Origin: JBNKVT01 sp050299335
Lineage (GTDB): Bacteria; Pseudomonadota; Alphaproteobacteria; Rhodobacterales; Rhodobacteraceae
Reading direction: 5' to 3'
NCBI GenBank assembly: GCA_050299335.1
Contig: JBNKVT010000030.1
Span: 62,001 to 126,000 of the forward strand
Length of the DNA stretch: 64,000 nt
Shown piece after piece: positions 39,644 to 48,090 of the stretch. The notes under the pieces are model-generated. The model ran no database searches. It worked only from the letters and a program-made list of their open reading frames with translations, and had not been told where the DNA came from. A program made the position numbers and the translations under genes. Position 1 is the stretch's first letter. Each line of letters begins with the position of its first letter.

Positions 39644-40776
39644 CCGGGACTTCCATGACCGATACTGCCCCCTTCCGCGCCGACCATGTCGGCTCTCTGC
39701 TCCGCCCCGATACCGTCAAGGCCGCCCGCAAGGCCCATTACGACGACAAGACCCTGTCCGCCGAGGAGCTGGCCGCCATCGAGGATGCCGCCATCCGCGA
39801 CGCGGTGAAGATGCAGGAAGAGGCCGGGCTGAAGGTGGTCACCGACGGCGAGACCCGCCGCACCTTCTGGCATTTCGATTTCATGTCGCTCTTGACCGGC
39901 CAGCGGCTGGACACCGATCCCGATTACAGCGGCATCGCCTTTCAGGGGGCCCATGTGCCGCCGGTCTATCCGGTGATCCACGACCGTTTGGATTTCCCCG
40001 ATGACCACCCGCATCTGGCGCATTTCAAATTCCTGGCCGGGGCCACCGGCGTCCAGCCGAAAATCTCGATCCCCGGGCCCTCCTGCACCCATTTCCGCAC
40101 CGCGAAGAAGGACATCCACGTCAAGGAATACCTCGACGACCCGCAGGCGCTGTTCGACGATCTGGCGAAGACCTACAGGAAGGCGGTCGAGGCGTTCTAT
40201 GCCGCTGGCTGTCGTTACCTGCAGATGGACGACATCTTCTTCGCCTATCTCTGCGACCCCAAGATCCGCGCGGAACGCAAGGCGGCGGGCGAGGATCCCG
40301 ACTGGCTGATCGGGCGCTATGCCTGGATGATGGAGGAGGCGATCAAGGACCGGCCCGCCGACATGAAGATCGGCATGCATCTGTGCCGCGGCAATTTCCG
40401 CTCCACCTGGGCCGCCGAGGGGGCCTATGATCTGGCCGCCGACGCGATCTTCAACCAGACCAGCGTCGATATCTATTTCATGGAATACGATACCGAGCGC
40501 GCCGGGGGCCTGGAACCGCTGCGCCTGTTGCCCAAGGGCTCGAAACGGGTGATGCCGGGCTTCATCACCACCAAGACCGGCGATCTGGAAAGCGTCGACG
40601 ACATCCGCAAACAGCTCGACGCGGCGGCGGAGTATTGCGACCTCGACCAGCTCGGCATCGCCCCGCAATGCGGCTTTGCCTCGACCGAGCACGGCAACGA
40701 GATCACCGCTGACGACCAGCGCCGCAAGCTGGAACTGGTGGTCAGGGTCGCCGAGGCGGTCTGGGGCGAGGTCTGA
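39640..40776 (+). CDS. MetE C-terminal-like (cobalamin-independent methyltransferase family) protein
   Basis: 378 residues, homologous to the catalytic half of MetE: RADHVGSLLRP opening, VVTDGETRRTFWHFDF, ISIPGPS, YLQMDDIFFAYL, and GMHLCRGNFRS, where His and Cys can bind zinc, then DQLGIAPQCGFAST. Such short forms transfer methyl groups between folate or other donors and thiols. An ATG at 39655 is an alternative start. Divergent from a GntR gene with shared operators. It may serve aromatic O-demethylation, given pcaHG nearby; inference. Confidence 0.85.
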   Translation: MTGTSMTDTAPFRADHVGSLLRPDTVKAARKAHYDDKTLSAEELAAIEDAAIRDAVKMQEEAGLKVVTDGETRRTFWHFDFMSLLTGQRLDTDPDYSGIAFQGAHVPPVYPVIHDRLDFPDDHPHLAHFKFLAGATGVQPKISIPGPSCTHFRTAKKDIHVKEYLDDPQALFDDLAKTYRKAVEAFYAAGCRYLQMDDIFFAYLCDPKIRAERKAAGEDPDWLIGRYAWMMEEAIKDRPADMKIGMHLCRGNFRSTWAAEGAYDLAADAIFNQTSVDIYFMEYDTERAGGLEPLRLLPKGSKRVMPGFITTKTGDLESVDDIRKQLDAAAEYCDLDQLGIAPQCGFASTEHGNEITADDQRRKLELVVRVAEAVWGEV

Positions 40777-40859
40777 TCCCGGCAAAGGGACCCATCGGAG
40801 CGCGGGATCGGAGTTGGGCCGACCCCCCGCCCCGCCAGGTCACGCAAGAGACACAAGCA

Positions 40860-41252
40860 TCAGACCACCCAGAGCCGGGCCAGCACCCAGAGGCCGATCG
40901 CCACCGACGGGGCCTGGGTCAGCGTCATGGGAAGGCCGCGATGCCTGGTGTCGTACAGCAAGACATGCAGCACCCGGCCAAGCACAAAGGACAGGATCGC
41001 CAGCCATAGCCAGCCCGCCGCCAGCCCCATCGCCTCGCCGGCGCCAAGCGCCAGCGCCAGGACCGGCGCGTTCTCGACGAAATTGCCATGGATGCGGATG
41101 CGCTTGTAGAGCGCCGGATCGCTGCCGCCGTCGCGCAGCAGGTTCAGCCGGCTCCGCAAGAGCCCGACCCAGCCGGTCAGGACCATGGTTGCACCGGCCA
41201 CCAGCGCGATGAACGTGTAGGTGACCGGCAGGAGAAGGAGCGGCGTCTCCAT
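40860..41252 (-). CDS. MAPEG-family membrane protein
   Basis: 130 residues, four hydrophobic helices, with VGLLRSRLNLLRDGG and the family-typical RIRIHGNFVENAPVLAL (ERxxxAxxNxxE-related) and GRVLHVLLYDTR. MAPEG proteins include membrane glutathione transferases; the bacterial function here is uncertain. The ATG overlaps the YCII gene stop (TGATG). Confidence 0.83.
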   Translation of the reverse strand: METPLLLLPVTYTFIALVAGATMVLTGWVGLLRSRLNLLRDGGSDPALYKRIRIHGNFVENAPVLALALGAGEAMGLAAGWLWLAILSFVLGRVLHVLLYDTRHRGLPMTLTQAPSVAIGLWVLARLWVV

Positions 41253-41557
41253 CACATCTTCATGGTCTCGGCGACCTCGATCGTGCCACCGGCCGAGAAG
41301 ATCGGACATTTCCCGGCCAGGGCCAGCGCGGCCTCGATATCGCCCGCTTCGATGACGCTGTAGCCCGACAGGGCGCCCGGAACCGAACCCTCGGTCGTTG
41401 GACCGGTCAGAAAGCGCGACATCCCGAGACCCGCCCCGGTATCGATCATCGCCGGGCCAAGCTCGGCAATCCAGGCGTTCCAGTCCACCATCATCTTCTG
41501 ACCTTCCTCGGGCGTCTTCGGCATTCCACCCCGGAAGGCAAGCAGGTAATTCGGCAT
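41252..41557 (-). CDS. YCII-related domain protein
   Basis: 101 residues: MPNYLLAFRGGMPKTPEEGQ, then MVDWNAWIAELGPAMIDTG, and GYSVIEAGDIEAALALAGKCP. This is the YCII/DGPF ferredoxin-like fold with unknown catalytic role. Divergent from the TetR gene with a palindrome between them, so probably repressed by it, together with the MAPEG gene. Confidence 0.87.
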   Translation of the reverse strand: MPNYLLAFRGGMPKTPEEGQKMMVDWNAWIAELGPAMIDTGAGLGMSRFLTGPTTEGSVPGALSGYSVIEAGDIEAALALAGKCPIFSAGGTIEVAETMKM

Positions 41558-41604
41558 TTTCGTCTCCCTTTCTCGTTGGATGGACCCAGTGTGACCGGGT
41601 ATAA

Positions 41605-41624
41605 AATATGTTCAAGAACATATT
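41605..41624. promoter_or_regulatory. TetR-type operator palindrome
   Basis: AATATGTTCAAGAACATATT: a 20-bp palindrome with 9 of 10 pairs matched, in the 136-bp divergent gap between the YCII and TetR genes; AT-rich surroundings are consistent with overlapping promoters. Confidence 0.7.
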
Positions 41625-41693
41625 AAAAGAATCTGCCAGACTGCGCCGGTGGCCATCCGGCACACACAATTCGGCAGCTGCAAGGAGACACCA

Positions 41694-42296
41694 ATGCCCT
41701 ATTCAAAGGACCACAAGGCCCGCACGCGGGCGCGGATCGTCGAGGCGGCGCGGGTGCTGTTCAACCGCCACGGTTTCGACCGGGTGACCATCGACGGGGT
41801 CATGGGTGAGGCCGGACTGACCCGGGGCGGCTTCTATTCCCATTTCTCCAGTAAGGAGGAACTCTTCGCCGAGGCGATGACCAGTTTCCTGACTGGACGT
41901 GGTGCCCAGTGGCGGCGCGAGGCCGGGGTGGAGCCGGAGGCCGGCGAGGCCGAGATGGCACGGCGGATGGTCGATGCCTATCTCTCCAGCCGCCATCTGG
42001 AAGACCTCGACGGCCAATGTCCAATGATCGCCCTGTCCTCGGACGCGGCCCGGATCGGGCCGGAGGTGCGGGCAAGCTACGAGAAACTGCTGACGGCGAT
42101 GGTCTGGCTCTTCGAGACCAATATCGCCGGGAAAAGCGCCAGCCCCCGCAGCGACGCCCTGGCCATGGCCGCGCTTTGCGTCGGCGGCATGATCCTCGCC
42201 CGGACCCTGCCCGCCAGTCCGCTGGTAACCGAAGTCCGGCAAGCCGCCCATGCCGCAGCCCTGAGCTTTTGCGACACCGGTGCGAAGGCCGCGTGA
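41694..42296 (+). CDS. TetR-family transcriptional regulator
   Basis: 200 residues from ATG 41694 (AAGGAG 7 nt upstream). N-terminal helix-turn-helix: RIVEAARVLFNRHGFDRVTIDGV, then GLTRGGFYSHFSSKEELFAEAM. The C-terminal ligand domain is of the TetR_C type (DLDGQCPMIALSSDAAR). It likely represses the divergent YCII-MAPEG pair and itself through the palindrome at 41605-41624. Ligand unknown. Confidence 0.9.
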   Translation: MPYSKDHKARTRARIVEAARVLFNRHGFDRVTIDGVMGEAGLTRGGFYSHFSSKEELFAEAMTSFLTGRGAQWRREAGVEPEAGEAEMARRMVDAYLSSRHLEDLDGQCPMIALSSDAARIGPEVRASYEKLLTAMVWLFETNIAGKSASPRSDALAMAALCVGGMILARTLPASPLVTEVRQAAHAAALSFCDTGAKAA

Positions 42297-42401
42297 GACG
42301 GCAAGGGAGGCCAATCTCCGGAGCCTGCCGAAAGGCTCGGAAATTTAAATGTTGAAATTCAATGCCTTACTTGTAGTTTCACAGTGAAAACCGTTAGGCC
42401 T

Positions 42402-42680
42402 TCACCCATCCACATGCCCCATATCCCGCCCGGGATCGACGAGATCGCGGACCTTCTGCTTCAGGATCTTCGCCTCGGGAAACCCCCCATCGCGGACGCG
42501 CTCCCAGACCAGGTCGTCTCCGACACGGATCTCGAATACCCCGCCTGAGGCGTCGGGTATCAGGGCAACCTCGCCGATAGTCTCGGCAAAGCTCGACAGC
42601 AGTTCCTGCCCCAGCCACCCGGCCCGCAGCAACCAGTTGCAGCGGGTGCAGTAGCGGATGGTGACGCGCGGGGCAGGCAC
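42402..42680 (-). CDS. SelT/SelW/SelH (Rdx)-family selenoprotein-like thioredoxin
   Basis: 92 residues starting GTG 42680 (MPAPRVTIRYCTRCNWLLRAGW). The CxxC redox motif sits after the first strand as in SelW; here both positions are Cys rather than selenocysteine. GVFEIRVGDDLVWERVRDGGFPEAK is the family's second half. Redox role unknown. It follows the Ysc84 gene by 13 nt. Confidence 0.85.
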   Translation of the reverse strand: MPAPRVTIRYCTRCNWLLRAGWLGQELLSSFAETIGEVALIPDASGGVFEIRVGDDLVWERVRDGGFPEAKILKQKVRDLVDPGRDMGHVDG

Positions 42681-42693
42681 GGCAGCGCCCGGC

Positions 42694-43245
42694 CTAGCGG
42701 ATCAGCCGGTTGTATTTGGCGCCTTCGAAACTGGCCCCGACGATCAGACCGTTCTGGCCATAGACGATCGCATAGACCGGCCTGGAGATGACATTGGTCG
42801 AGGTTCCGACTGCCACGGCATCGTCGAGCACGGTGAATTCGGCATCGACGCCAAGCTCCCAGCCATCGGCGACCCGGAACTGGCGTAGCGCCTGCTCGGT
42901 CATGAAGAACAGCGCCTGCGAATAAAGCTGCGCCCCGATCTGCAGCCCGAAGGCCACCGACGAGAACGACACGTAATCGACCAGCGCATCCCCGATCAGC
43001 AGTCCGCCCTCGCCATAGGCCGCCGACAGGCCGAAGGCACCCTTCTTGATGTCGGGCACGATCAGCACGCCCGCGGCCTTCTCGGCCAGGCCCTGCGTGC
43101 CCGGCACCTTCTGGAACAGCAGGTTGCGGCTGGCACGGACCTGTGCGTCGATCTCCGACCCCGAAAAGGTGATCTGATCGCAGGCGGCGGTGGCGGCGAG
43201 GGCGGGAAGCGTGGAAAGGACGCTGCGGCGGGTCCAACTGCTCAT
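42694..43245 (-). CDS. Ysc84/SYLF-domain lipoprotein
   Basis: 183 residues. N-terminus MSSWTRRSVLSTLPALAATAAC has a twin-arginine-like RR and a lipobox ending ATAAC. The SYLF/Ysc84 domain follows: VLIVPDIKKGAFGLSAAYGEGGLL, GLQIGAQLYSQALFFMT and GQNGLIVGASFEGAKYN. SYLF domains bind lipids; in bacteria these are envelope lipoproteins of unclear role. Divergent from the glycosyltransferase gene. Confidence 0.85.
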   Translation of the reverse strand: MSSWTRRSVLSTLPALAATAACDQITFSGSEIDAQVRASRNLLFQKVPGTQGLAEKAAGVLIVPDIKKGAFGLSAAYGEGGLLIGDALVDYVSFSSVAFGLQIGAQLYSQALFFMTEQALRQFRVADGWELGVDAEFTVLDDAVAVGTSTNVISRPVYAIVYGQNGLIVGASFEGAKYNRLIR

Positions 43246-43403
43246 GGACGGCTCCTTTGTTACCTGTAATTGCCTCGGTCCCGGTCTTGATGCCGGGGCT
43301 CGGGACAAGTGTTAACATGGGGGCTGCCTGCCTGTCACCTATATTGGCAGCACCGCGCCGTGCTGTTAGTCAGGCGGGCAGATGGCAGACAGGCAGTTGG
43401 CGG

Positions 43404-44504
43404 ATGTCCGAGCAGAGGAAACTTCCCGATATCGTGGTGGCGAACCAGCATTTCCGCTTTACCGGCGTGTCGGCGACGGTGGCCGCCCTCGTGCCGCATA
43501 TGCAGGAGCAGCGCGCGGTGGCGTTGCTGGACCTCGGCGGGCTGGACCTGCCCGACACGCGGAGCTTTTGGGATATCCTGCGGCAGGGCTGGAGCAGGCC
43601 CGAACGCGGCACCCACCGCATCTGGCACGCAAGGCGCGATGTCGAGATGCTGACCGGGCTGCTGCTGAAATGGGCGCTCTGGCAGAAATGGCGGCTGGTC
43701 TTTACTTCCGCCGCACCCAAGCGGCACGGGTGGTTCCTGCGCTGGTTGATCGGACGCATGGATGCGGTGATCGCGACCTCGAAACGGGCGGCGGGGTTTC
43801 TGGACTGGTATTCGGTGGTGATCAATCACGGGGTGGATACCGATGATTTCACCCCGCCGCCGGACAAACTGGTGGCCTTTGCCGAGGGCGGGCTGCCGGG
43901 GCGCTACGGGATCGGGTGTTTCGGGCGGATCAGGCCTTCGAAGGGGACGGATCTGTTCGTGGCGGCGATGATGGAACTCTTGCCGGAGTATCCGGATTTT
44001 TCGGCGTTTCTGACCGGGCTGACGCAGCAAGAAGACCGGGAATTCCGCGCGCGCCTTGAGCAGAAAATCGCCGAAGCCGGGCTGGCGGAGCGGATCGTGT
44101 TTCTGGGCGATCTGGAGGCGGCGGCGATCCGGGACTGGTATCGGCGCTGCGCAATCTGCGTGGCGGCCTCGCGGATCGAGGGTTTCGGGCTGACGCCGAT
44201 GGAGGCGATGGCCTCGGGGGCAGTGGCGGTCTGTTCGGGGGCGGGGTTCGGGCCGGAGCTGATCACGCCGGGGGTGCCGGGGGGGCTTTTCGAGACCGGG
44301 GATGGCGCGGCGCTGGTGGCGGCGTTGAGGCCGTTTCTCGACGATCCGGAACGGACGCTGGCCTTGGGGGAGAAGGCGCGGGCCTATGTGGTCAGGACGC
44401 ATTCGATCCGCGGGGAGGCGGATGCGATCATGGATTTGTATGCGGCGCTACAGGAGGGGCCGGTAGCGAAGGTGAGGCCGGGAGCAGAGGTTTCGCCCCG
44501 CTGA
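43404..44504 (+). CDS. Glycosyltransferase family 4, LpcC-like
   Basis: 366 residues, GT-B fold. The N-terminus VVANQHFRFTGVSATVAALVP resembles the lipid IVA mannosyltransferase LpcC (SGVTSTVVALLP-like). The acceptor/donor region has GCFGRIRPSKGTDLFV and the E-x7-E motif EGFGLTPMEAMASG. Probably adds the first core sugar of LPS on the inner membrane's cytoplasmic face. Start ATG 43404. The 3' end runs into a repeat element (44491-44650). Confidence 0.82.
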   Translation: MSEQRKLPDIVVANQHFRFTGVSATVAALVPHMQEQRAVALLDLGGLDLPDTRSFWDILRQGWSRPERGTHRIWHARRDVEMLTGLLLKWALWQKWRLVFTSAAPKRHGWFLRWLIGRMDAVIATSKRAAGFLDWYSVVINHGVDTDDFTPPPDKLVAFAEGGLPGRYGIGCFGRIRPSKGTDLFVAAMMELLPEYPDFSAFLTGLTQQEDREFRARLEQKIAEAGLAERIVFLGDLEAAAIRDWYRRCAICVAASRIEGFGLTPMEAMASGAVAVCSGAGFGPELITPGVPGGLFETGDGAALVAALRPFLDDPERTLALGEKARAYVVRTHSIRGEADAIMDLYAALQEGPVAKVRPGAEVSPR

Positions 44505-44650
44505 CGCGGGACGATCCGCGGGGGGTGAGGAGGATCAGAAAACGCTCCGGTGGAGCGTTTTCCCGACGAACGCCCCCGTCGCCATTGGTCTCTCGGACCG
44601 ATGGCGTTCCCAATGGCGACCCCCCGGAGTATTTGGAAGAAGGAGGAAGG
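44491..44650. repeat. Convergent-junction repeat, copy 1
   Basis: About 160 bp, nearly identical to the reverse complement of 48091-48249. Holds the perfect hairpin AAAACGCTCC-GGT-GGAGCGTTTT (44539-44561) and the arms GTCGCCATTGG (44578-44588) with CCAATGGCGAC (44610-44620). Ends in CCCCCCGGAGTATTT. Lies between the convergent glycosyltransferase and M20 peptidase genes, so it likely works as a two-way terminator. Confidence 0.85.
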
Positions 44651-44652
44651 GT

Positions 44653-46029
44653 TCAGGCGCTCAGGGCTGCCAGCACCCGCGCCCAGGAACGGATGCCCTT
44701 GTGGAAGCTGGTGAGATTGTATTTCTCGTTCGGGGAATGGATGTTGTCGCTTTCCAGCCCGTAGCCGATGAGCACGCTGTCCATGCCGAGATAGGTCCGG
44801 AAATGGCCGACAATGGGGATCGAGCCGCCGCAGCCGATGAAGACGGCCTGCTTGTTCCACTCCTCAGTCAGCGCGTCCCGGGCGCGGGTGAAGGCGGGGG
44901 CGTCGATGGGCATGTTGGTCGCACCCGAAGCGTCCTTGGAGTTGAAGGTGACGGTGCAGTCGGGTGGCAGGCTGTCGCGGATATACTGGCGGAAGGTCTC
45001 GGCGATCTTGGGGGCGTCCTGGTCGCCGACGAGGCGGAAGCTGACCTTGGCGGAGGCTTTGGACGGCAGGACGGTCTTGAAGCCGGCTCCGGTATAGCCG
45101 CCCCAGATACCGTTGATATCGCAGCTGGGGCGGGCCCAGATCTGTTCGAGCGCCGAATAGCCTTCTTCGCCTGCCGGGGTGTTGAGATCGACCTCGCCGA
45201 GGAATTTCTTCGCGTCGAAGCCGAGGGCGTCCCATTGGGCTTTCACTTCCGAAGGGATATCGGGGACGCCGTCATAGAAGCCGGGCAGCGTGATCCGCCC
45301 TGTCTCGTCATGGAGACCCGCAAGGATCCGCGTCAGCACCCGGATCGGGTTGATCGCAGGGCCGCCATACATGCCGGAATGGAGGTCGCGGTCGGCTGCG
45401 GTGATGGTGATCTCCTCGGCGACCATGCCGCGGAGCATGGTCGTGATCGCCGGGGTCTCGGCGTTGAACATGCCGGTATCGCAGACCAGCGCCATGTCGC
45501 ATTTCAGTTCGTCGGCATTCTCCTTCAGGAACGGGATCAGCGAGGGCGAGCCCGATTCCTCCTCGCCTTCGAACAGAATGGTGATGCGGCAGGGGAGCGT
45601 GCCTGTCTCGGCCCTCCAGGCCCGGCAGGCCTCGACGAAGGTCATCATCTGTCCCTTGTCGTCCGACGCCCCCCGGGCGCGGATGACCTTGCCTTCGGGT
45701 GTGTCCTCGAGCGCCGGATCGAAAGGCGGGCGAGACCAGAGGTCGAGCGGATCGACGGGCTGGACGTCGTAATGGGCGTAAAACAGCAGATGCGGACCAT
45801 CGCCTCCGGAATGGGCGACCACCATCGGATGGCCCGTCGTGTCGCGCCGCGCGGCCTCGAAACCAATCTCCGACAGCGACGCCACCAGCCAGTCGGCGGC
45901 CTCGCGGCATTGCACCTTGTAGGCCGGATCGGTGGAAATGCTCTCGATCCGCAAGAGATCGAACAGGCGTCCGACCGAAGCATCGAGCCCGGTATCGACG
46001 GCGGCGAGGACATTTTCGAGATCGGACAT
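44653..46029 (-). CDS. M20-family dipeptidase (CNDP-like)
   Basis: 458-residue zinc peptidase. Di-metal ligands can be seen in FYAHYDVQPVDPLDLW, ARGASDDKGQ (bridging Asp), LFEGEEESGSP (catalytic Glu pair), CDTGMFN, and the final SPNEKYNL. A dimerisation domain interrupts the catalytic domain with DRDLHSGMYGG. The M20A/CNDP subfamily cleaves dipeptides such as Xaa-His or acts on modified amino acids. Start ATG 46029 (MSDLENVLA). Confidence 0.9.
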   Translation of the reverse strand: MSDLENVLAAVDTGLDASVGRLFDLLRIESISTDPAYKVQCREAADWLVASLSEIGFEAARRDTTGHPMVVAHSGGDGPHLLFYAHYDVQPVDPLDLWSRPPFDPALEDTPEGKVIRARGASDDKGQMMTFVEACRAWRAETGTLPCRITILFEGEEESGSPSLIPFLKENADELKCDMALVCDTGMFNAETPAITTMLRGMVAEEITITAADRDLHSGMYGGPAINPIRVLTRILAGLHDETGRITLPGFYDGVPDIPSEVKAQWDALGFDAKKFLGEVDLNTPAGEEGYSALEQIWARPSCDINGIWGGYTGAGFKTVLPSKASAKVSFRLVGDQDAPKIAETFRQYIRDSLPPDCTVTFNSKDASGATNMPIDAPAFTRARDALTEEWNKQAVFIGCGGSIPIVGHFRTYLGMDSVLIGYGLESDNIHSPNEKYNLTSFHKGIRSWARVLAALSA

Positions 46030-46156
46030 GGGCTTGGCTCCTGAAGCGGGGATTGGGCGCCAGCCTAGCAAGCTTCGGGGCGGTGTCCATATGGCGGGAA
46101 CGGCTGTGCACGATCCGGGGCGTTTCGGGACAACCGGCACGCAGCGCGCCCGAATG

Positions 46157-46185
46157 GAAACGGGGCCCGGCATTGCCGGACCCCG
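46157..46185 (-). terminator. Terminator downstream of the cold-shock gene
   Basis: Stem CGGGG-CCGGC type (46161-46171 with 46175-46185, one mismatch, ATT loop), followed on the minus strand by TTTCC. Sits 38 nt after the csp stop. Confidence 0.5.
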
Positions 46186-46223
46186 CGCTGTCTTTTCGAA
46201 ACGGTCGGACGGAGGTGTCCGGA

Positions 46224-46433
46224 TCAGTCCGCCAGCTGCAGATTGGTTGCCGATTCGCGGCCGTCGCGGCCGGCTTCGAGGTCGAAGGTGACCTTCTGGC
46301 CGTCATTGAGGCCGGACAGACCGGCGCGCTCGACAGCAGAGATGTGGACGAAAACGTCCTTGGAACCGCCTTCGGGCTCGATGAAGCCGAAACCTTTGGT
46401 GGGGTTGAACCATTTCACGGTGCCGTTGGCCAT
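46224..46433 (-). CDS. Cold-shock protein (CspA family)
   Basis: 69-residue single-OB-fold nucleic-acid chaperone. RNP motifs are present: KGFGFIEP and DVFVHISAV. Length is typical. A long untranslated leader of about 114 nt from the predicted promoter (46554-46582) is consistent with cold-regulated translation. Which csp paralogue it is cannot be told. Confidence 0.94.
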   Translation of the reverse strand: MANGTVKWFNPTKGFGFIEPEGGSKDVFVHISAVERAGLSGLNDGQKVTFDLEAGRDGRESATNLQLAD

Positions 46434-46553
46434 CGTGATGTCTCCTTAGATAGTTGCCGCCCGCAGTATGCGACGGCCCGGCTTAGTCTGGACGATCGAT
46501 AGACTGAGGCCGGTTAGGGAGACAGTGGGTCGAAAGTAGAGCGTAGCCCGCCC

Positions 46554-46582
46554 CCTATGCGACAAATTTGCCGGTTTGGCAA
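46554..46582 (-). promoter_or_regulatory. Candidate csp promoter
   Basis: Minus strand TTGCCA (46582-46577), 17-bp spacer, CATAGG (46559-46554), a form common among alphaproteobacterial sigma70 promoters. Predicts a leader of roughly 114 nt before the csp ATG. Confidence 0.45.
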
Positions 46583-46673
46583 GAGCCCTGTCGCAGCGCG
46601 CGGCGAATAATTGCCTGAAAACGCGCCTGAAACTTGCAACCGTTCGCAAACCGTCGCGCCGGGACCGGGACAG

Positions 46674-47087
46674 TCAGTTCCCGGAATCGGGTGCGTCCGG
46701 CGCCACGAAGTCCAGCGCCACACCATTCATGCAGTATCTGAGACCCGTCGGTTCGGGGCCGTCGGGGAACACATGGCCCAGATGCGCCTCACAGGCCGCG
46801 CAGCGGATCTCGGTCCGGGTCATGAACCAGGAGCGGTCCTTGTGCTCTTCGACCGCCCCGGGGGCAATCGGGGCAGAGAAACTCGGCCATCCGGTGCCGC
46901 TGTCGAATTTGGCACCGGACGCGAACAATGGTGCCCCGCAGCACACGCAGGCAAAGGTTCCCGGCCCCTTGGGGAAATTGTCATGGGTGAAGGGCCGCTC
47001 GGTCCCGTGCTTACGGGTCACCTTGTAGGCGAGATCCGAGAGCTGCGCTTTCCATTCCGCATCCGACTTGACGATTTTCTCCGTCAC
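46674..47087 (-). CDS. msrB: Peptide-methionine (R)-S-oxide reductase
   Basis: 137-residue MsrB that repairs oxidised methionine. Zinc-binding pairs CVCC and CAAC flank the fold, and the catalytic GLRYCMNGVALDF is at the C-terminus, along with GWPSF. Start is GTG 47087 (MTEKIVKSDAEWK). Cytoplasmic, no signal peptide. Confidence 0.95.
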   Translation of the reverse strand: MTEKIVKSDAEWKAQLSDLAYKVTRKHGTERPFTHDNFPKGPGTFACVCCGAPLFASGAKFDSGTGWPSFSAPIAPGAVEEHKDRSWFMTRTEIRCAACEAHLGHVFPDGPEPTGLRYCMNGVALDFVAPDAPDSGN

Positions 47088-47206
47088 TTAACCCTCCGCC
47101 TCTTGCAGCCCCGCCGCCGGGTGCCGATCTTGTTAACATCTGGTCATTTTCCCGACACGTTCCGGGATTAGTTGAGCGACTTAATCATGATGGAGTGCCT
47201 CTGGGA

Positions 47207-47935
47207 ATGCCCGATCAGCCACTCGTGAAGTACCGTGTCCGCCTTGCCCGGACGGACGAGGACCTCACCCGCGCCCAGCGCCTGCGCTTCCGCAGTTTCC
47301 GGGGCGAGGGAGAAGGCCTCGATTCCGACGATTTCGACCCCTTGTGCGATCATTTCCTGGTCGAGGATGCCGCAGGCGATCTCGTCTGCTGCTTTCGCAT
47401 CCTACCGCTGCGAAACGGAAGCGAGATCGGCAGATCCTATTCGGCTCGCTACTACAATCTCTCCTCGCTGGCGGATTTCGAAGGCCCCATGGTCGAGATG
47501 GGCCGCTTCTGCATCGACCCTGCCCGGAGCGACCCGGATATCCTACGCCGCGCATGGGCCGCGATGACCCGCTATGTCGACGACAACGGCGTTCAGATGC
47601 TCTTCGGTTGCTCCAGCTTCAAGGGCACCGAGGCGGAGGCCTATTTCGACGCTTTCGCGCTGTTGAAGGACAGGCACCTGGCCCCGAAACGCTGGCTGCC
47701 GCGCGTCAAGGCCCCCTCGGTCTTCCGCTACGCCGCGCGCCTGAAGATGCGCAAGCCCAACCTCAAGGCGGCGATGCAGGGCATGCCGCCGCTGCTCAGA
47801 ACCTATCTCTTCATGGGCGGCTGGGTCTCCGACCACGCCGTGGTCGACCGCGACCTCGGCACGCTCCATGTCTTCACCGGCCTCGAGATCGGCCGCGTCC
47901 CCGCCACCCGCGCCCGCCTCCTGCGCGCCTGCTGA
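47207..47935 (+). CDS. OlsB-like N-acyltransferase (GNAT fold)
   Basis: 242 residues: YRVRLARTDEDLTRAQRLRF, the DDFDPLCDHFLVED block, CCFRILPLRNG and GRFCIDPARSDPDILRRAWA are the signature of ornithine-acyl[acyl carrier protein] N-acyltransferase, which begins ornithine-lipid synthesis, or the related hemolysin-like acyltransferases. OlsA is not next to it, so the precise lipid is inferred. ATG 47207 preferred over an upstream GTG. Confidence 0.82.
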   Translation: MPDQPLVKYRVRLARTDEDLTRAQRLRFRSFRGEGEGLDSDDFDPLCDHFLVEDAAGDLVCCFRILPLRNGSEIGRSYSARYYNLSSLADFEGPMVEMGRFCIDPARSDPDILRRAWAAMTRYVDDNGVQMLFGCSSFKGTEAEAYFDAFALLKDRHLAPKRWLPRVKAPSVFRYAARLKMRKPNLKAAMQGMPPLLRTYLFMGGWVSDHAVVDRDLGTLHVFTGLEIGRVPATRARLLRAC

Positions 47936-47962
47936 ACGCCTCGGCACGCCTAAAGCAAAACC

Positions 47963-48062
47963 GGATCAGATTGAACCAATCTGATCCCAGGACTTTGCTC
48001 AAGCCTACGTCTCTGGACCAAAATTCTCTTTCAGACTGCGACAGTCTGAAAAGATTTTGGTC
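47963..48062. repeat. Two large hairpins between convergent genes
   Basis: Hairpin 1: GGATCAGATTG (47963-47973), AAC, CAATCTGATCC (47977-47987), perfect 11-bp stem. Hairpin 2: 48016-48038 pairs with 48042-48062 (gaccaaaat...cagactg / cagtctg...ggtc) with a small bulge. Likely an intergenic mosaic repeat or an additional terminator for the acyltransferase gene. Confidence 0.75.
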
Positions 48063-48090
48063 TAGGGCCACCGCAAAGACCGGCCCCATT

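Noticed and set aside
44525..44764. Similar short ORFs (MRRIRKRSGG / MRRIRTRSGG) at this position and near 48215
   Set aside because: They are identical because they lie in the repeat element; hairpins and terminator features explain the sequence better than a protein family.
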